DNA from: Allobosea sp. Leaf344
Lineage (GTDB): Bacteria; Pseudomonadota; Alphaproteobacteria; Rhizobiales; Beijerinckiaceae
Length of the DNA: 64,000 nucleotides
Reading direction: 5' to 3'
NCBI RefSeq assembly: GCF_001426225.1
Contig: NZ_LMRT01000009.1
Span: 371,594 to 435,593 of the forward strand
The translations under genes and the position numbers were made by a program. The notes under the pieces are model-generated. The model made no database searches. It worked only from the letters and a program-made list of their open reading frames with translations, and was not told the DNA's origin. Positions within the stretch are counted from its first letter, which is position 1, and each line of letters starts with the position of its first letter. Of the stretch, positions 7,042 through 16,981 are shown piece by piece.

Positions 7042-8460
7042 ATGACCGGCAGCGCCAGCCCGCGCACATTGTTCGACAAGGTCTGGGACGCGCATGTCGT
7101 GGTGCAGCGCGAGGACGGGCAGTGCCTGCTCTGGATCGACCGGCATTTCCTGCATGAGGGCTCCTTCCACGCCTTCGACAAGCTTAAGGCGCGCGGCACG
7201 GAACTGGCCCGGCCGGACCTGACCTTCGGCATCGAGGACCATTATGTTCCGACGCGCGAGCGCGATCTCGACCGGATCGACCCGGCGATCCGCGGCATGA
7301 TCGTGCAGCTGCGCGACAATGCCGGCCGCCACCGCCTCAGGCTCTTCGGCCTCGACGATCCCGGCCAGGGCATCGTCCATGTCGTCGGCCCCGAGCAGGG
7401 GCTGACCCTGCCGGGCCTGACCATGGTCTGCGGCGACAGCCACACCGCCACGCATGGCGCCTTCGGCGCGCTCGCCTTCGGCATCGGCGCCTCGGAGGTC
7501 GCGCATGTGCTGATGACGCAGACGCTGTGGCAGAAGCGGCCGAAGCGCCTGCGCATCACGGTCGATGGCGCGCTCGCCCCCGGCATCGCGGCCAAGGACA
7601 TCGCGCTCTCGATCATCGCCGCGATCGGCGCGGATGGGGCGGCGGGACATGCCATCGAATATGCCGGCTCGGCGATCCGCGCCCTGTCGATGGAGGGGCG
7701 GCTGACGCTGTGCAACCTCTCGATCGAGGCCGGCGGGCGCTGCGGCATGGTCGCGCCCGACGAGACCACGCTCGCCTATCTCCGCGGACGGCCCTATGCG
7801 CCGCGCGATGCGGCCTTCGACCGGGCCGCCGCGGATTGGCTGGCGCTCGCCAGCGACGGTGACGCGATCTTCGACCGCGAGATCGCGCTGGATGCGGGCC
7901 GGATCGCCCCGACCGTGACCTGGGGCACCAGCCCGGAGGACGCGCTGCCGATCACCATGAGCGTGCCCGATCCCGAGCGCGCCGGCGATGAGGGCCGCGC
8001 CGCCCATATTCGCGAGGCGCTCGCCTATATGGGGCTGCGCCCGGGACAGCGGCTGGAGGATGTCACGATCGACCGGGTCTTCATCGGCTCCTGCACCAAT
8101 AGCCGGATCGAGGATCTGCGCGCCGCCGCGGCCATCCTAGCCGGGCGCAAGGCCCGCGTTCCCGGGCTGGTCTCGCCCGGTTCCGCCCAGGTCAAGCGGC
8201 AGGCCGAGGAGGAGGGGCTGGACCGCATCTTCACCGAAGCGGGCCTCGACTGGGTGGCCGCGGGCTGCTCCATGTGCGTCGGCATGAACGGCGATCTCGT
8301 GCCGCCGGGCGAGCGCTGCGCCTCCACCACCAACCGCAATTTCCGCGGCAGGCAGGGCCCGGGCTCGCGCACCCATCTGATGTCGCCGGCCATGGCCGCG
8401 GCCGCCGCCGTCACCGGCCGGCTGACCGATATGCGCCCGCTGATGCAAGGGCGCGGCTGA
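7042..8460 (+). CDS. LeuC-like aconitase-family hydro-lyase, large subunit
   Basis: 472 aa, usual for the large subunit of 3-isopropylmalate dehydratase. The [4Fe-4S] ligands are Cys351 (GSCTNSR) and Cys409/Cys412 (GCSMC). CGDSHTATHGAFGALAFGIG is the family signature. The enzyme hydrates or dehydrates a substituted malate/maleate. Context is catabolic (GntR, ABC importer, lyase), with no leuA or leuB, so the substrate is probably not isopropylmalate; dimethylmaleate, maleate or citramalate hydratases belong to the same family. The stop overlaps the leuD-like start. Confidence 0.85.
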   Translation: MTGSASPRTLFDKVWDAHVVVQREDGQCLLWIDRHFLHEGSFHAFDKLKARGTELARPDLTFGIEDHYVPTRERDLDRIDPAIRGMIVQLRDNAGRHRLRLFGLDDPGQGIVHVVGPEQGLTLPGLTMVCGDSHTATHGAFGALAFGIGASEVAHVLMTQTLWQKRPKRLRITVDGALAPGIAAKDIALSIIAAIGADGAAGHAIEYAGSAIRALSMEGRLTLCNLSIEAGGRCGMVAPDETTLAYLRGRPYAPRDAAFDRAAADWLALASDGDAIFDREIALDAGRIAPTVTWGTSPEDALPITMSVPDPERAGDEGRAAHIREALAYMGLRPGQRLEDVTIDRVFIGSCTNSRIEDLRAAAAILAGRKARVPGLVSPGSAQVKRQAEEEGLDRIFTEAGLDWVAAGCSMCVGMNGDLVPPGERCASTTNRNFRGRQGPGSRTHLMSPAMAAAAAVTGRLTDMRPLMQGRG

Positions 8461-9083
8461 TGCAGGCCTTCACCCGCCTCTCCGGCCGCGCCTGCCCCCT
8501 GCCGCTCACCGGGGTCGATACCGACCAGCTCATCCCCGCCCGCTTCATGAAGCGCTCCCGCGCCGAGGGCTATGGCGGCTATCTCCTGCATGATCTGCGC
8601 TTCGATGCCGCCGGGCAGCCTCTCCCCGGCTTCGCGCTGAACCGGCCGGAGCGCCAGGGCGCCGAGGTCCTGGTGTCGCGCCGCAATTTCGGCAGCGGTT
8701 CCTCGCGCGAGGCGGCCGTCTACGCGCTCGTCGATTACGGTTTCCGCTGTGTCGTCGCGCCGAGCTTCGGCGACATCTTCGCCGCCAACGCCGTCAATAA
8801 CGGGCTGCTGCCGGCGCAGGTCTCCGACGAAGATGGCGAGGCCCTGCTCGCGGCTCTGGCCGAGGGCGCCCGCGACATCGTGGTCGATCTGGCGGAGCAG
8901 CGCATCATCCTCGGCAATCTCAGCTGCGGCTTCGCCATCGACCCGGTCTGGCGCACCAAGCTGCTGCATGGCTGGGACGATATCGACCTGACCCTCAGCC
9001 ATGTCCAGGCGATCGCGGATTTCGTGGCGGCCGATCGGGAGCGCCGGCCCTGGGCGCAGCCAGGGCGCCCGGAGGGCGCTTGA
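8460..9083 (+). CDS. LeuD-like aconitase-family hydro-lyase, small subunit
   Basis: 207 aa. Contains DTDQLIPARF near the N-terminus and SRRNFGSGSSREAAVYAL, the swivel-domain signature that completes the active site with the LeuC-like subunit. The loop after RF reads MKRSRAEGYGGYLLHD rather than the LKTIxRTGxG pattern typical of leucine-biosynthetic LeuD; this loop governs substrate choice in the family, so a different substrate is likely. Translationally coupled to the large subunit (ATG overlaps its TGA). Its own TGA lies inside the TTGACA of the next promoter. Confidence 0.85.
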   Translation: MQAFTRLSGRACPLPLTGVDTDQLIPARFMKRSRAEGYGGYLLHDLRFDAAGQPLPGFALNRPERQGAEVLVSRRNFGSGSSREAAVYALVDYGFRCVVAPSFGDIFAANAVNNGLLPAQVSDEDGEALLAALAEGARDIVVDLAEQRIILGNLSCGFAIDPVWRTKLLHGWDDIDLTLSHVQAIADFVAADRERRPWAQPGRPEGA

Positions 9084-9125
9084 CAGCAACCAAAGCTGTG
9101 TTTTCTATAAGACAGGTTACTGTCT
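9080..9125 (+). promoter_or_regulatory. Promoter and operator of the gntR gene
   Basis: TTGACA (9080-9085) is followed after 17 bp by TTCTAT (9103-9108), and a perfect inverted repeat AGACAG-GTTA-CTGTCT occupies 9110-9125, just where a repressor would block transcription. The regulator encoded next is the obvious ligand of this site, so autoregulation is likely. The -35 overlaps the stop codon of the leuD-like gene. Confidence 0.6.
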
Positions 9126-9151
9126 CAAGCCTGAGGCAGACAAGGAGCGCG

Positions 9152-9979
9152 ATGTCGAGCGTCGAACCCCTGAAGGCGCGCAGGCTCTATCTTCTCCTGA
9201 GGGATCGCATCCTGACGGGGGAGGACAGGCCGCATGCGCGCCTGCCGAGCGAACCGATGCTGGCGGCGCAGAACAACGTCTCGCGGGTCACGGTGCGCCG
9301 CGCGCTCGATCAATTGGCGGCCGACGGGCTGATCGAGCGCCGGCCGGGCTCGGGTACCTTCGTCAGCGGCAAGGGCACCAGCGCGCCCGTGGTCGCCGAT
9401 TTCTCGAATGTCCTGACGCATCTCGTCGAGATGGGCCGCCGCACCGAGGTCAGGCTGCTCGCCTTCAGCTATGTCAAGGCGAGCGAGGCGCTGGTCGAGG
9501 CGCTGCGCCTCGCGCCCGACGAGCGCGTCCAGCGCTCGATCCGCGTGCGGATGATCGACGGGCTGCCCTTCTCCTACCTCGTCACCCATGTGCCGGAGCG
9601 CATCGGCATCTCCTATTCCGAGGCCGATCTCGCCTCGATGCCGCTGCTCTCGCTGCTGGAGCGCTCCGGCGTCGTGGTGCAGCGCGCCAGCCAGACCATC
9701 GGCGCCTCCCTCGCTAGCCCCGATATCGCCGAGGCGCTCGGCCTCGAGATCGGCTCGCCGTTGCTCTCGCTGACGCGCGTCGTCTTCGGTCCGGACGGTG
9801 ACGGCGTCGAGCATCTCCACGCGCTCTACCGGCCGGATCGCTATTCCTTCCAGATGGAGCTGGAGCGGGCCGGCGGCGCGCGGGCGCGGCGCTGGTCGCC
9901 GGTTCCGAGCCGCGGCCGCACGTCCGAGAGCGGAGCCTTCGAGGCCGCGCGCGGCATGGGTGACGGGTTCAATGGCTGA
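9152..9979 (+). CDS. GntR family regulator, HutC/UTRA subfamily
   Basis: 275 aa from the ATG at 9152 after AAGGAGCG. Residues 5-72 are the winged helix (LRDRILTGED, LPSEPMLAAQNNVSRVTVRRALDQLAADGLI). Residues 90-235 are a UTRA ligand domain ending in HALYRPDRYSFQMEL. The Gly/Arg-rich tail after residue 245 is probably disordered. UTRA regulators sense small pathway metabolites. It sits between the hydro-lyase genes and the importer genes, so it probably controls both. Confidence 0.9.
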   Translation: MSSVEPLKARRLYLLLRDRILTGEDRPHARLPSEPMLAAQNNVSRVTVRRALDQLAADGLIERRPGSGTFVSGKGTSAPVVADFSNVLTHLVEMGRRTEVRLLAFSYVKASEALVEALRLAPDERVQRSIRVRMIDGLPFSYLVTHVPERIGISYSEADLASMPLLSLLERSGVVVQRASQTIGASLASPDIAEALGLEIGSPLLSLTRVVFGPDGDGVEHLHALYRPDRYSFQMELERAGGARARRWSPVPSRGRTSESGAFEAARGMGDGFNG

Positions 9980-10072
9980 GCCCTGACGAGGGGGCTCGCC
10001 CGAGCCCCGCACGAGACGACGACTTCAACGCGCCGGCACAAAACGACCGGCCAAGCGACAGAGGAGAACGAG

Positions 10073-11287
10073 ATGAACACCCGCTTTGACCGCCGCACCC
10101 TGCTCAAGGGCGGCGCCGTGGCCCTGACCGGGATCGCCGCCCCCTCGATCGTCAGGGGCCAGGCCCCGGCCACGATCAAGATCGGCATCCTGCAGCCCGT
10201 CACCGGCGCACTGGCGATGGATGGCGAATTCGGCCGCACCGGTGCCGAACTGGCGATCGCCGACGTCAATGCCGCGGGCGGCATCAAATCGCTGGGCGGC
10301 GCCAAGCTGGAAATGGTCTTCGGCGATGCCCGCTCCAATCCGGAAGCCGGCGTCCAGGAGGTCGAGCGCATGCAGGGCGAGGGCGTCGTCGCCATCGTCG
10401 GCGGCTTCGCCAGCCCGATCTGCCTCGCCGCCTCCCAGGCCGCCTCGCGCTATGATCTGCCCTATCTCGTCGATGTCGGCGTCTCCGACCAGATCATCTC
10501 GCGCGGGCTGAAGAACACCTTCCGCTTCGCCCCCGGCTTCGGCATCTGCACCAAATCCGCGATCGAAAACCTGGTGCGCATCAACGAGGCCGCCGGCAAG
10601 GCGACCAAGACGGTGGCGCTGGTGCATGAGGACGGGCTGTTCGGCTCCGGCCTCGCCAAGCTGATGGCGACCGAGCTGCCCAAGCACGGTTTCGAGATCG
10701 TCGAGACGATCGCGATCCCCACCCCCTCGCGCGATCTCTCCAACGTCGTGCTGCGGCTGCGCTCGCTGAACCCGGACCTCGTCATCCCCTCGACCTATTA
10801 CGGCGAGACCGTGCTGCTCGCCCGCACCATGCAGCAGCAGCGCGTGCGGCCGAAGGCGGTCTATTCCGTGCTGAACGGCGCCGCCTCCAACATGCGCTTC
10901 GTCAAGGAGTTCCCCGAGGCGGCCGACAAGATCATGGACTGCAACCATTGGCATGATCCGCGCAACCCGAAGAACGCCGAGCTGCAGAAGCGGGTCGAGG
11001 CGGCCGGAAAGATCTGGAACTACAACACGCCGCTGAACTACTCCTCCGTCCGCCTGCTGGCGGATGCGATCGAGCGCGCCGGGGCGGCCGATCGCGCCAA
11101 GATCATCGCCGCGCTCGGCAGCTCGACCTTCGCCGAGCATCTCATGCCCTATGGCCCGACGCGCTTCGAAAACGGCCAGAACATGGGCGCCGCCCCGGTC
11201 TCGACCCAGGTCCAGGACGGCCAGATCAAGGTCGTCTTCCCGGAAGCCTTCGCCGACGCCAAGCCGGTCTTCCCGGTCCGCGGCTGA
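10073..11287 (+). CDS. Branched-chain amino acid type ABC substrate-binding protein
   Basis: 404 aa, Peripla_BP_6 fold. The N-terminus has a twin-arginine-like signal (RRTLLKGG followed by a hydrophobic stretch and IAAPSIVRGQA), so export may be by Tat. IKIGILQPVTGALAMDGEFGRTGAELAIADVN is the family start. Good GAGGAG site. First gene of a complete Liv-type importer; members of this class import amides, aromatic acids and dicarboxylates as well as amino acids, so the true ligand should be the substrate of the downstream enzymes. Confidence 0.9.
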   Translation: MNTRFDRRTLLKGGAVALTGIAAPSIVRGQAPATIKIGILQPVTGALAMDGEFGRTGAELAIADVNAAGGIKSLGGAKLEMVFGDARSNPEAGVQEVERMQGEGVVAIVGGFASPICLAASQAASRYDLPYLVDVGVSDQIISRGLKNTFRFAPGFGICTKSAIENLVRINEAAGKATKTVALVHEDGLFGSGLAKLMATELPKHGFEIVETIAIPTPSRDLSNVVLRLRSLNPDLVIPSTYYGETVLLARTMQQQRVRPKAVYSVLNGAASNMRFVKEFPEAADKIMDCNHWHDPRNPKNAELQKRVEAAGKIWNYNTPLNYSSVRLLADAIERAGAADRAKIIAALGSSTFAEHLMPYGPTRFENGQNMGAAPVSTQVQDGQIKVVFPEAFADAKPVFPVRG

Positions 11288-11298
11288 CGCCACGACGG

Positions 11299-11352
11299 CC
11301 GGCCCAGGCCGGTCCCATTGTCCTGAACCCCTGCCGCCGGAAGCGGCAGGGG
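11299..11352 (+). other. Hairpins between binding-protein and permease genes
   Basis: CCGGCC/GGCCGG (11299-11312) begins 12 nt after the stop. It is followed by a perfect 10-bp stem CCCCTGCCGC / GCGGCAGGGG (11328-11337 and 11343-11352). No T-run follows. In ABC operons such structures protect or partly terminate the message so that the binding protein is made in excess over the permeases; that role is inferred here. Confidence 0.6.
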
Positions 11353-11392
11353 CCGACATTCCCGCGCGCGCCCAGGGACCTCGACGCTCCAC

Positions 11393-12268
11393 GTGACCTA
11401 TCCGCTGCCCATCATCGCCGAAGCCATGCTGAACGGGCTTTTGACCGGCGCGGTCTATGCGCTCGTCGCGCTCGGGCTGACGCTGGTCTATGGCGTGCTG
11501 CACATCATCAATTTCGCGCATGGCGCGCTGCTGACCTCGGCGATGTTCGCCGTCTGGGCGATCCATGCCTTCCTCGGCGTCGACCCCTATCTCGCCATCC
11601 TGCCCCTGACGCCGCTGTTCTTCGCGCTGGGCTATGGGCTGCAGCGCTACGTCATCGGCCCGGCCAGCCATGGCGACGACGGCAACATTCTGCTGGTGAC
11701 GCTGGGCCTCGCCATCATCATCGAGAACGGGCTGCTCGCGCTGTTCCGCTCCGATACGCGCTCGCTCGCCACCGACTACTCCTTCCAGGTGGTGGAGCTC
11801 GGCCCGCTGCTGCTGTCGCAGGCGCGGCTCTACGGGTTCGCCGGCGCCCTCGCGGTCACCATCCTGCTCTGGCTGCTGCTGGCGCGCACCGATATCGGCA
11901 AGGCGATCCGCGCCGTCGCCAAGGAGAAGCTCGGCGCCGCCTTGGTCGGCATCGACGTCCGCCATGTCTATGCCGTGACCTTCGGCATCGGCTGCGCCAC
12001 GCTCGCCATCGCCGCCTGCCTGCTGATGCCGACCTTCTACGTCAATCCGCGCGTCGGCGGCGCCTTCGTGCTCGTCGCCTTCACCATCGTCGTGCTCGGC
12101 GGCATGGGCTCGATCCCGGGCGCGCTGGCGGGCGGGCTGGTGATCGGCGTGGTGGAGAGCCTCTGCGGACTGTTCCTGGGCGAAAGCCTGGGCCAGATCG
12201 GCATCTTCATCATCTTCATCCTGGTGCTCCTCTTCCGCCCGACCGGCCTGTTCGGAGCCCGCGCATGA
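11393..12268 (+). CDS. Branched-chain amino acid type ABC permease (LivH-like)
   Basis: 291 aa starting with GTG. Multi-spanning inner-membrane protein with the LivH signature GLLTGAVYALVALGLTLVYGVLHIINFAHG near the N-terminus and the EAA-like loop with RAVAKEKLGAALVGID. It pairs with the LivM-like protein, whose gene overlaps its stop by 4 nt. Confidence 0.92.
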   Translation: MTYPLPIIAEAMLNGLLTGAVYALVALGLTLVYGVLHIINFAHGALLTSAMFAVWAIHAFLGVDPYLAILPLTPLFFALGYGLQRYVIGPASHGDDGNILLVTLGLAIIIENGLLALFRSDTRSLATDYSFQVVELGPLLLSQARLYGFAGALAVTILLWLLLARTDIGKAIRAVAKEKLGAALVGIDVRHVYAVTFGIGCATLAIAACLLMPTFYVNPRVGGAFVLVAFTIVVLGGMGSIPGALAGGLVIGVVESLCGLFLGESLGQIGIFIIFILVLLFRPTGLFGARA

Positions 12269-13235
12269 CCCGCCACACCGCCCTGTGGATCGCGCTGCTG
12301 CTCGCCGCCATCGCGGTGGCGCCGCTGCTCACCGCCTCCAATGCGGCGCTGAACTTCATCGTCTTCGTGCTGATCATCGCGCTCGCGGCGCAGGGCTGGA
12401 ACCTGCTCGGCGGCGTCGCCGGCCAATCCTCCTTCGGCCATGCCGCGTTTTTCGGCACGGGGGCCTATGTCTCGGCGCTGCTGCAGCTGCGCTTCGGCGT
12501 CAATGCCTGGGCCGGGCTCGCCGCCGGCATCGCCATGGGCGCGCTGGTCGGCTGGGTCATCGGCTTCCTCAGCTTCCGGGCGGGGCTGCGAGGCTCCTAT
12601 TTCGCGCTGGTGACTTTGGCCTTCGCGGAGGTGCTGCGCATCCTCGCCAACGCCATGGGCTTCACCGGGGGCGCGGCCGGGCTGCTGCTCAAGCTCGATC
12701 TCGGCTTCGCCAATCTGCAATTCTCCAGCCGCGCCCAGTTCCTGTGGCTGGCCCTCGGCTTCGTCGCTTTGGGCCTGATCATCTCGCTGCGCATCGCGGC
12801 GACCCGCTTCGGCGCGCAGCTCGTCGCGGTGCGCGAGAACGAGGATGCGGCGAAGGCGCTGGGCGTCGACGTGCTCAGCGTCAAGCTGCGGGCGATCGCC
12901 ATTTCGGGCGCGATGACCGCGGCGGCCGGCGTGCTGTATCTGCAGTATTTCCTCTATATCGACGCGCAGATCGCCTATGGCGTCTGGATCTCGGTCGAGG
13001 CGCTGCTGGCGGCGATGGTCGGGGGCCGCGGGCTGGTGCTGGGCCCGATCATCGGCGCCTTCACCCTGCACGGCCTCGGCGAGGCGACCAAGGCCTTCGC
13101 CGGCCGGGTGCCCGGCATCGACCTCATGGTCTATGGCGGCGTGCTCGTCCTCGTCGTCGCCTTCGCACCGGGCGGCGTGCTCGGCCTGCTCGCGAAACTG
13201 CGGCCGAAATCCCGCCGCAGCGGGGAGACCGCGTG

Positions 13236-13236
<1 letters not shown>
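12265..13236 (+). CDS. Branched-chain amino acid type ABC permease (LivM-like)
   Basis: 323 aa, polytopic. LNFIVFVLIIALAAQGWNLLGGVAGQSSFGHAAFFG is the LivM hallmark, and AVRENEDAAKALGVDV the cytoplasmic coupling loop. ATG overlaps the previous stop and its own TGA overlaps the next ATG, so the importer genes are translationally coupled. Confidence 0.92.
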
Positions 13237-14673
<1,437 letters not shown>

Positions 14674-14676
14674 CGC

Positions 14677-16083
14677 ATGGCTGTCCTCACCCAGGGCCTC
14701 ATCCCCGCCTCGGTGCTGCTGGCCGAGCCACCTCCCGCCTGGCTGGCGCGCTGGGGCGAATTCGCCGAAAGCTTCTCCCTCTCCGACCCGGAGCTTTCGG
14801 CCCAGGCCCGGCTCGTGCTGCTCGATTGCCTCGGCGCCATCGCTGCCGGCATGCAGGAGCCGGAGACGCGGGCTCTGTCCGCCAGGCTAGCCCGCCGCGG
14901 CGGCGCCTGCCCGGCCATCGGGGCCGGGCTGAGGCTCCAGCCCTCGGATGCCGCCTTCGTCAACGGCGTCGCCGGCACCATGCTCGAACTCGACGAGGGC
15001 AACAGCTTCGCCCGCGGCCATCCCGGCATCCATGTCCTGCCGGCGCTGCTGGCGGCGCGGCCTCTGGCGGATGTCGCCGGCCGCGAATTCCTCTCCGCCT
15101 TCGTGCTGGGCTACGAGATCGGCGCGCGTATCGGCGCCGCCTCGCGGCTGCGTCCGACGATCCATCCGCACGGCACCTGGGGCACCGTCGGTGCCGCGCT
15201 CGCCGTGGCGAAGCTCGACGCCGCCGCCGCCGCCGCCCTCGCCTCGACCATCTCGCTCGCCGCCCCGCTCTCCACCGGCGCCAGCCTGCGCGCCATGCTG
15301 GAAGGGGCGACAGTGCGCAACGCCTATGCCGGCATCGCGGCGCGCAACGGGCTGGCCGCGCATGATCTCGTCGCCTGCGGCTTCACCGCCGAGAGCGATG
15401 GCGTGCGCAGCGTCTATGGCGCCGTCCTGGCGGAGCGCTTCGCGCCGGAGGCGATGCTGGAGCAGCTCGGCAGCCGCTGGGACATCCAGCGCAACTACTT
15501 CAAGCGCCATGCCGCCTGCCGCTTCACCCATGGCGCGCTCGACGTCGTCGCCGCTCTGCTCGCCGCGCATGGGCCGCTCGATCCCGCGGGGATCGCGCGG
15601 ATCGAGGTGCGATCCTACGCCATGGCGGCGCAGCTCGACGCGCCCGCCCCGACCACCATGCTCGGCGCGAAATTCTCGCTGCCCTTCGCCATCGCCACCA
15701 CCATCGTCCATGGCGCGGCGACGGTGCCGGCCTTCCGCGCCGCGGCCCTCGCCGATCCCGCGATCCGCGCCCTGGCGCTGAAGGTCGGCGTCGCCGAGGA
15801 CGCGGCCCTGAGCGCGATGCTGCCCGACCGGCGCCCGGCGCGCGTGGCGATCCACCTCGCCGACGGCACGGTGCTGCGCGGCGAGACCTTCACCAATCGC
15901 GGCGACGCCTCCGACCCCTACGCGCCGGAGGAGATCGAGGCCAAATTCCTCGAACTCGCCATCCCCGTCTGGGGAGAGCGCCATGCCCGCGCCCTAAGCC
16001 ACGCCGTCGCGACACTGGAGCAGGCCGACAGCCTCTCCGGTTTCGAGGCCCTGATCGCCGAGCCACCGCTCCGGGATAGATGA
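14677..16083 (+). CDS. MmgE/PrpD family protein
   Basis: 468 aa, normal for the family. Segments LVLLDCLGAIAAGM, NGVAGTMLELDEGN, HPGIHVLPALLA and RPTIHPHGTWGTVGAA are characteristic of the all-helical first domain; YFKRHAACRFTHGALD lies at the domain junction. Known relatives dehydrate 2-methylcitrate, decarboxylate cis-aconitate or epimerise iminodisuccinate. Between the importer and a lyase of the isocitrate-lyase family, it probably dehydrates or epimerises a branched tri- or dicarboxylate. Which one is unknown. Confidence 0.85.
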   Translation: MAVLTQGLIPASVLLAEPPPAWLARWGEFAESFSLSDPELSAQARLVLLDCLGAIAAGMQEPETRALSARLARRGGACPAIGAGLRLQPSDAAFVNGVAGTMLELDEGNSFARGHPGIHVLPALLAARPLADVAGREFLSAFVLGYEIGARIGAASRLRPTIHPHGTWGTVGAALAVAKLDAAAAAALASTISLAAPLSTGASLRAMLEGATVRNAYAGIAARNGLAAHDLVACGFTAESDGVRSVYGAVLAERFAPEAMLEQLGSRWDIQRNYFKRHAACRFTHGALDVVAALLAAHGPLDPAGIARIEVRSYAMAAQLDAPAPTTMLGAKFSLPFAIATTIVHGAATVPAFRAAALADPAIRALALKVGVAEDAALSAMLPDRRPARVAIHLADGTVLRGETFTNRGDASDPYAPEEIEAKFLELAIPVWGERHARALSHAVATLEQADSLSGFEALIAEPPLRDR

Positions 16084-16084
16084 G

Positions 16085-16981
16085 ATGAGCCTGAAACAGA
16101 GATTGACGCAGGGCCGGCCTGTCGTCGCGCCGGGTATCTACGACGCGCTGACCGCCTCGCTGGCGGCCGAAGCCGGCTTCGAGGCGGTCTACCTCTCCGG
16201 CGCCGCCATCGCCTATACCCGGCTCGGACGGCCCGATATCGGGCTGGTCTCGATGAGCGAGGTCGCCGAGGTGATCGCCCTGGTCCGCGACCGTGTGCCG
16301 ACGGCGATGATCGTCGACGCCGATAACGGCTATGGCAACGCGCTCAACGTGCAGCGCACCGTCCGCGCCTTCGAGCGCGCCGGCGCCAGCGCCATCCAGA
16401 TTGAAGACCAGACCATGCCCAAGCGCTGCGGGCATCTCCAGGACAAGAGCCTGATCGGCGCCGGCGAGATGGCCGGCAAGATCCGGGCTGCGGTCGACGC
16501 GCGCCACAGCCGCGACACGCTGATCATCGCCCGTACCGATGCGGTCGCCGTGGAAGGCTTCGACAGCGCCATCGACCGCGCCGCGCTCTATGCCGAGGCC
16601 GGGGCAGACGTGCTCTTCGTCGAGGCGCCGCGCTCGCGCCAGCAGCTCGCCGCGATCACCGGCGCGCTCGGCGCGTCGCGGCCGCTCCTGGTCAATATGG
16701 TCGAGGGCGGCGACACGCCGCTCGCCTCCGCCGAGGAACTCGGAGCGCTCGGCTTCAGCATCGTGATCTTCCCGGGCGGCATCGTCCGCGCGCTCGCCCA
16801 CACCGCCCGCGACTATTACCGCTCGCTGCGCCGTCACGGCACCAACGAGCCTTTCCGCGAGCGCATGTTCGACTTCACCGCGCTCAACGCCCTGATCGGC
16901 ACGCCGGAAATGCTGGAACGCGGCCGCAGCTATGAGGATGCGACGGCCGCGCCGAAGCCCGCGACGGATGACGCGGCATGA
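16085..16981 (+). CDS. Isocitrate lyase/PEP mutase family lyase
   Basis: 298 aa. GIYDALTASLAAEAGFEAVYLSGAA opens the barrel, VDADNGYG (78-84) binds Mg2+, and MPKRCGH carries catalytic Cys115, which marks C-C lyases as opposed to phosphonate-forming mutases. Closest known functions are 2-methylisocitrate lyase and 2,3-dimethylmalate lyase, releasing pyruvate plus a second acid. It probably performs the carbon-carbon cleavage of this pathway. Gene lies 1 bp after MmgE/PrpD and overlaps HyuB by 4 nt. Confidence 0.87.
   Translation: MSLKQRLTQGRPVVAPGIYDALTASLAAEAGFEAVYLSGAAIAYTRLGRPDIGLVSMSEVAEVIALVRDRVPTAMIVDADNGYGNALNVQRTVRAFERAGASAIQIEDQTMPKRCGHLQDKSLIGAGEMAGKIRAAVDARHSRDTLIIARTDAVAVEGFDSAIDRAALYAEAGADVLFVEAPRSRQQLAAITGALGASRPLLVNMVEGGDTPLASAEELGALGFSIVIFPGGIVRALAHTARDYYRSLRRHGTNEPFRERMFDFTALNALIGTPEMLERGRSYEDATAAPKPATDDAA

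Noticed and set aside
7042..9083. Leucine biosynthesis leuC/leuD
   Set aside because: The fold is right but there is no leuA or leuB, the LeuD loop differs and the neighbours are catabolic; I therefore give no leu symbols.
12285..13235. Extension of the LivG-like frame upstream across livM
   Set aside because: The LivG-like protein starts at 13236 with an ATG overlapping the livM stop; the upstream part is a shadow.
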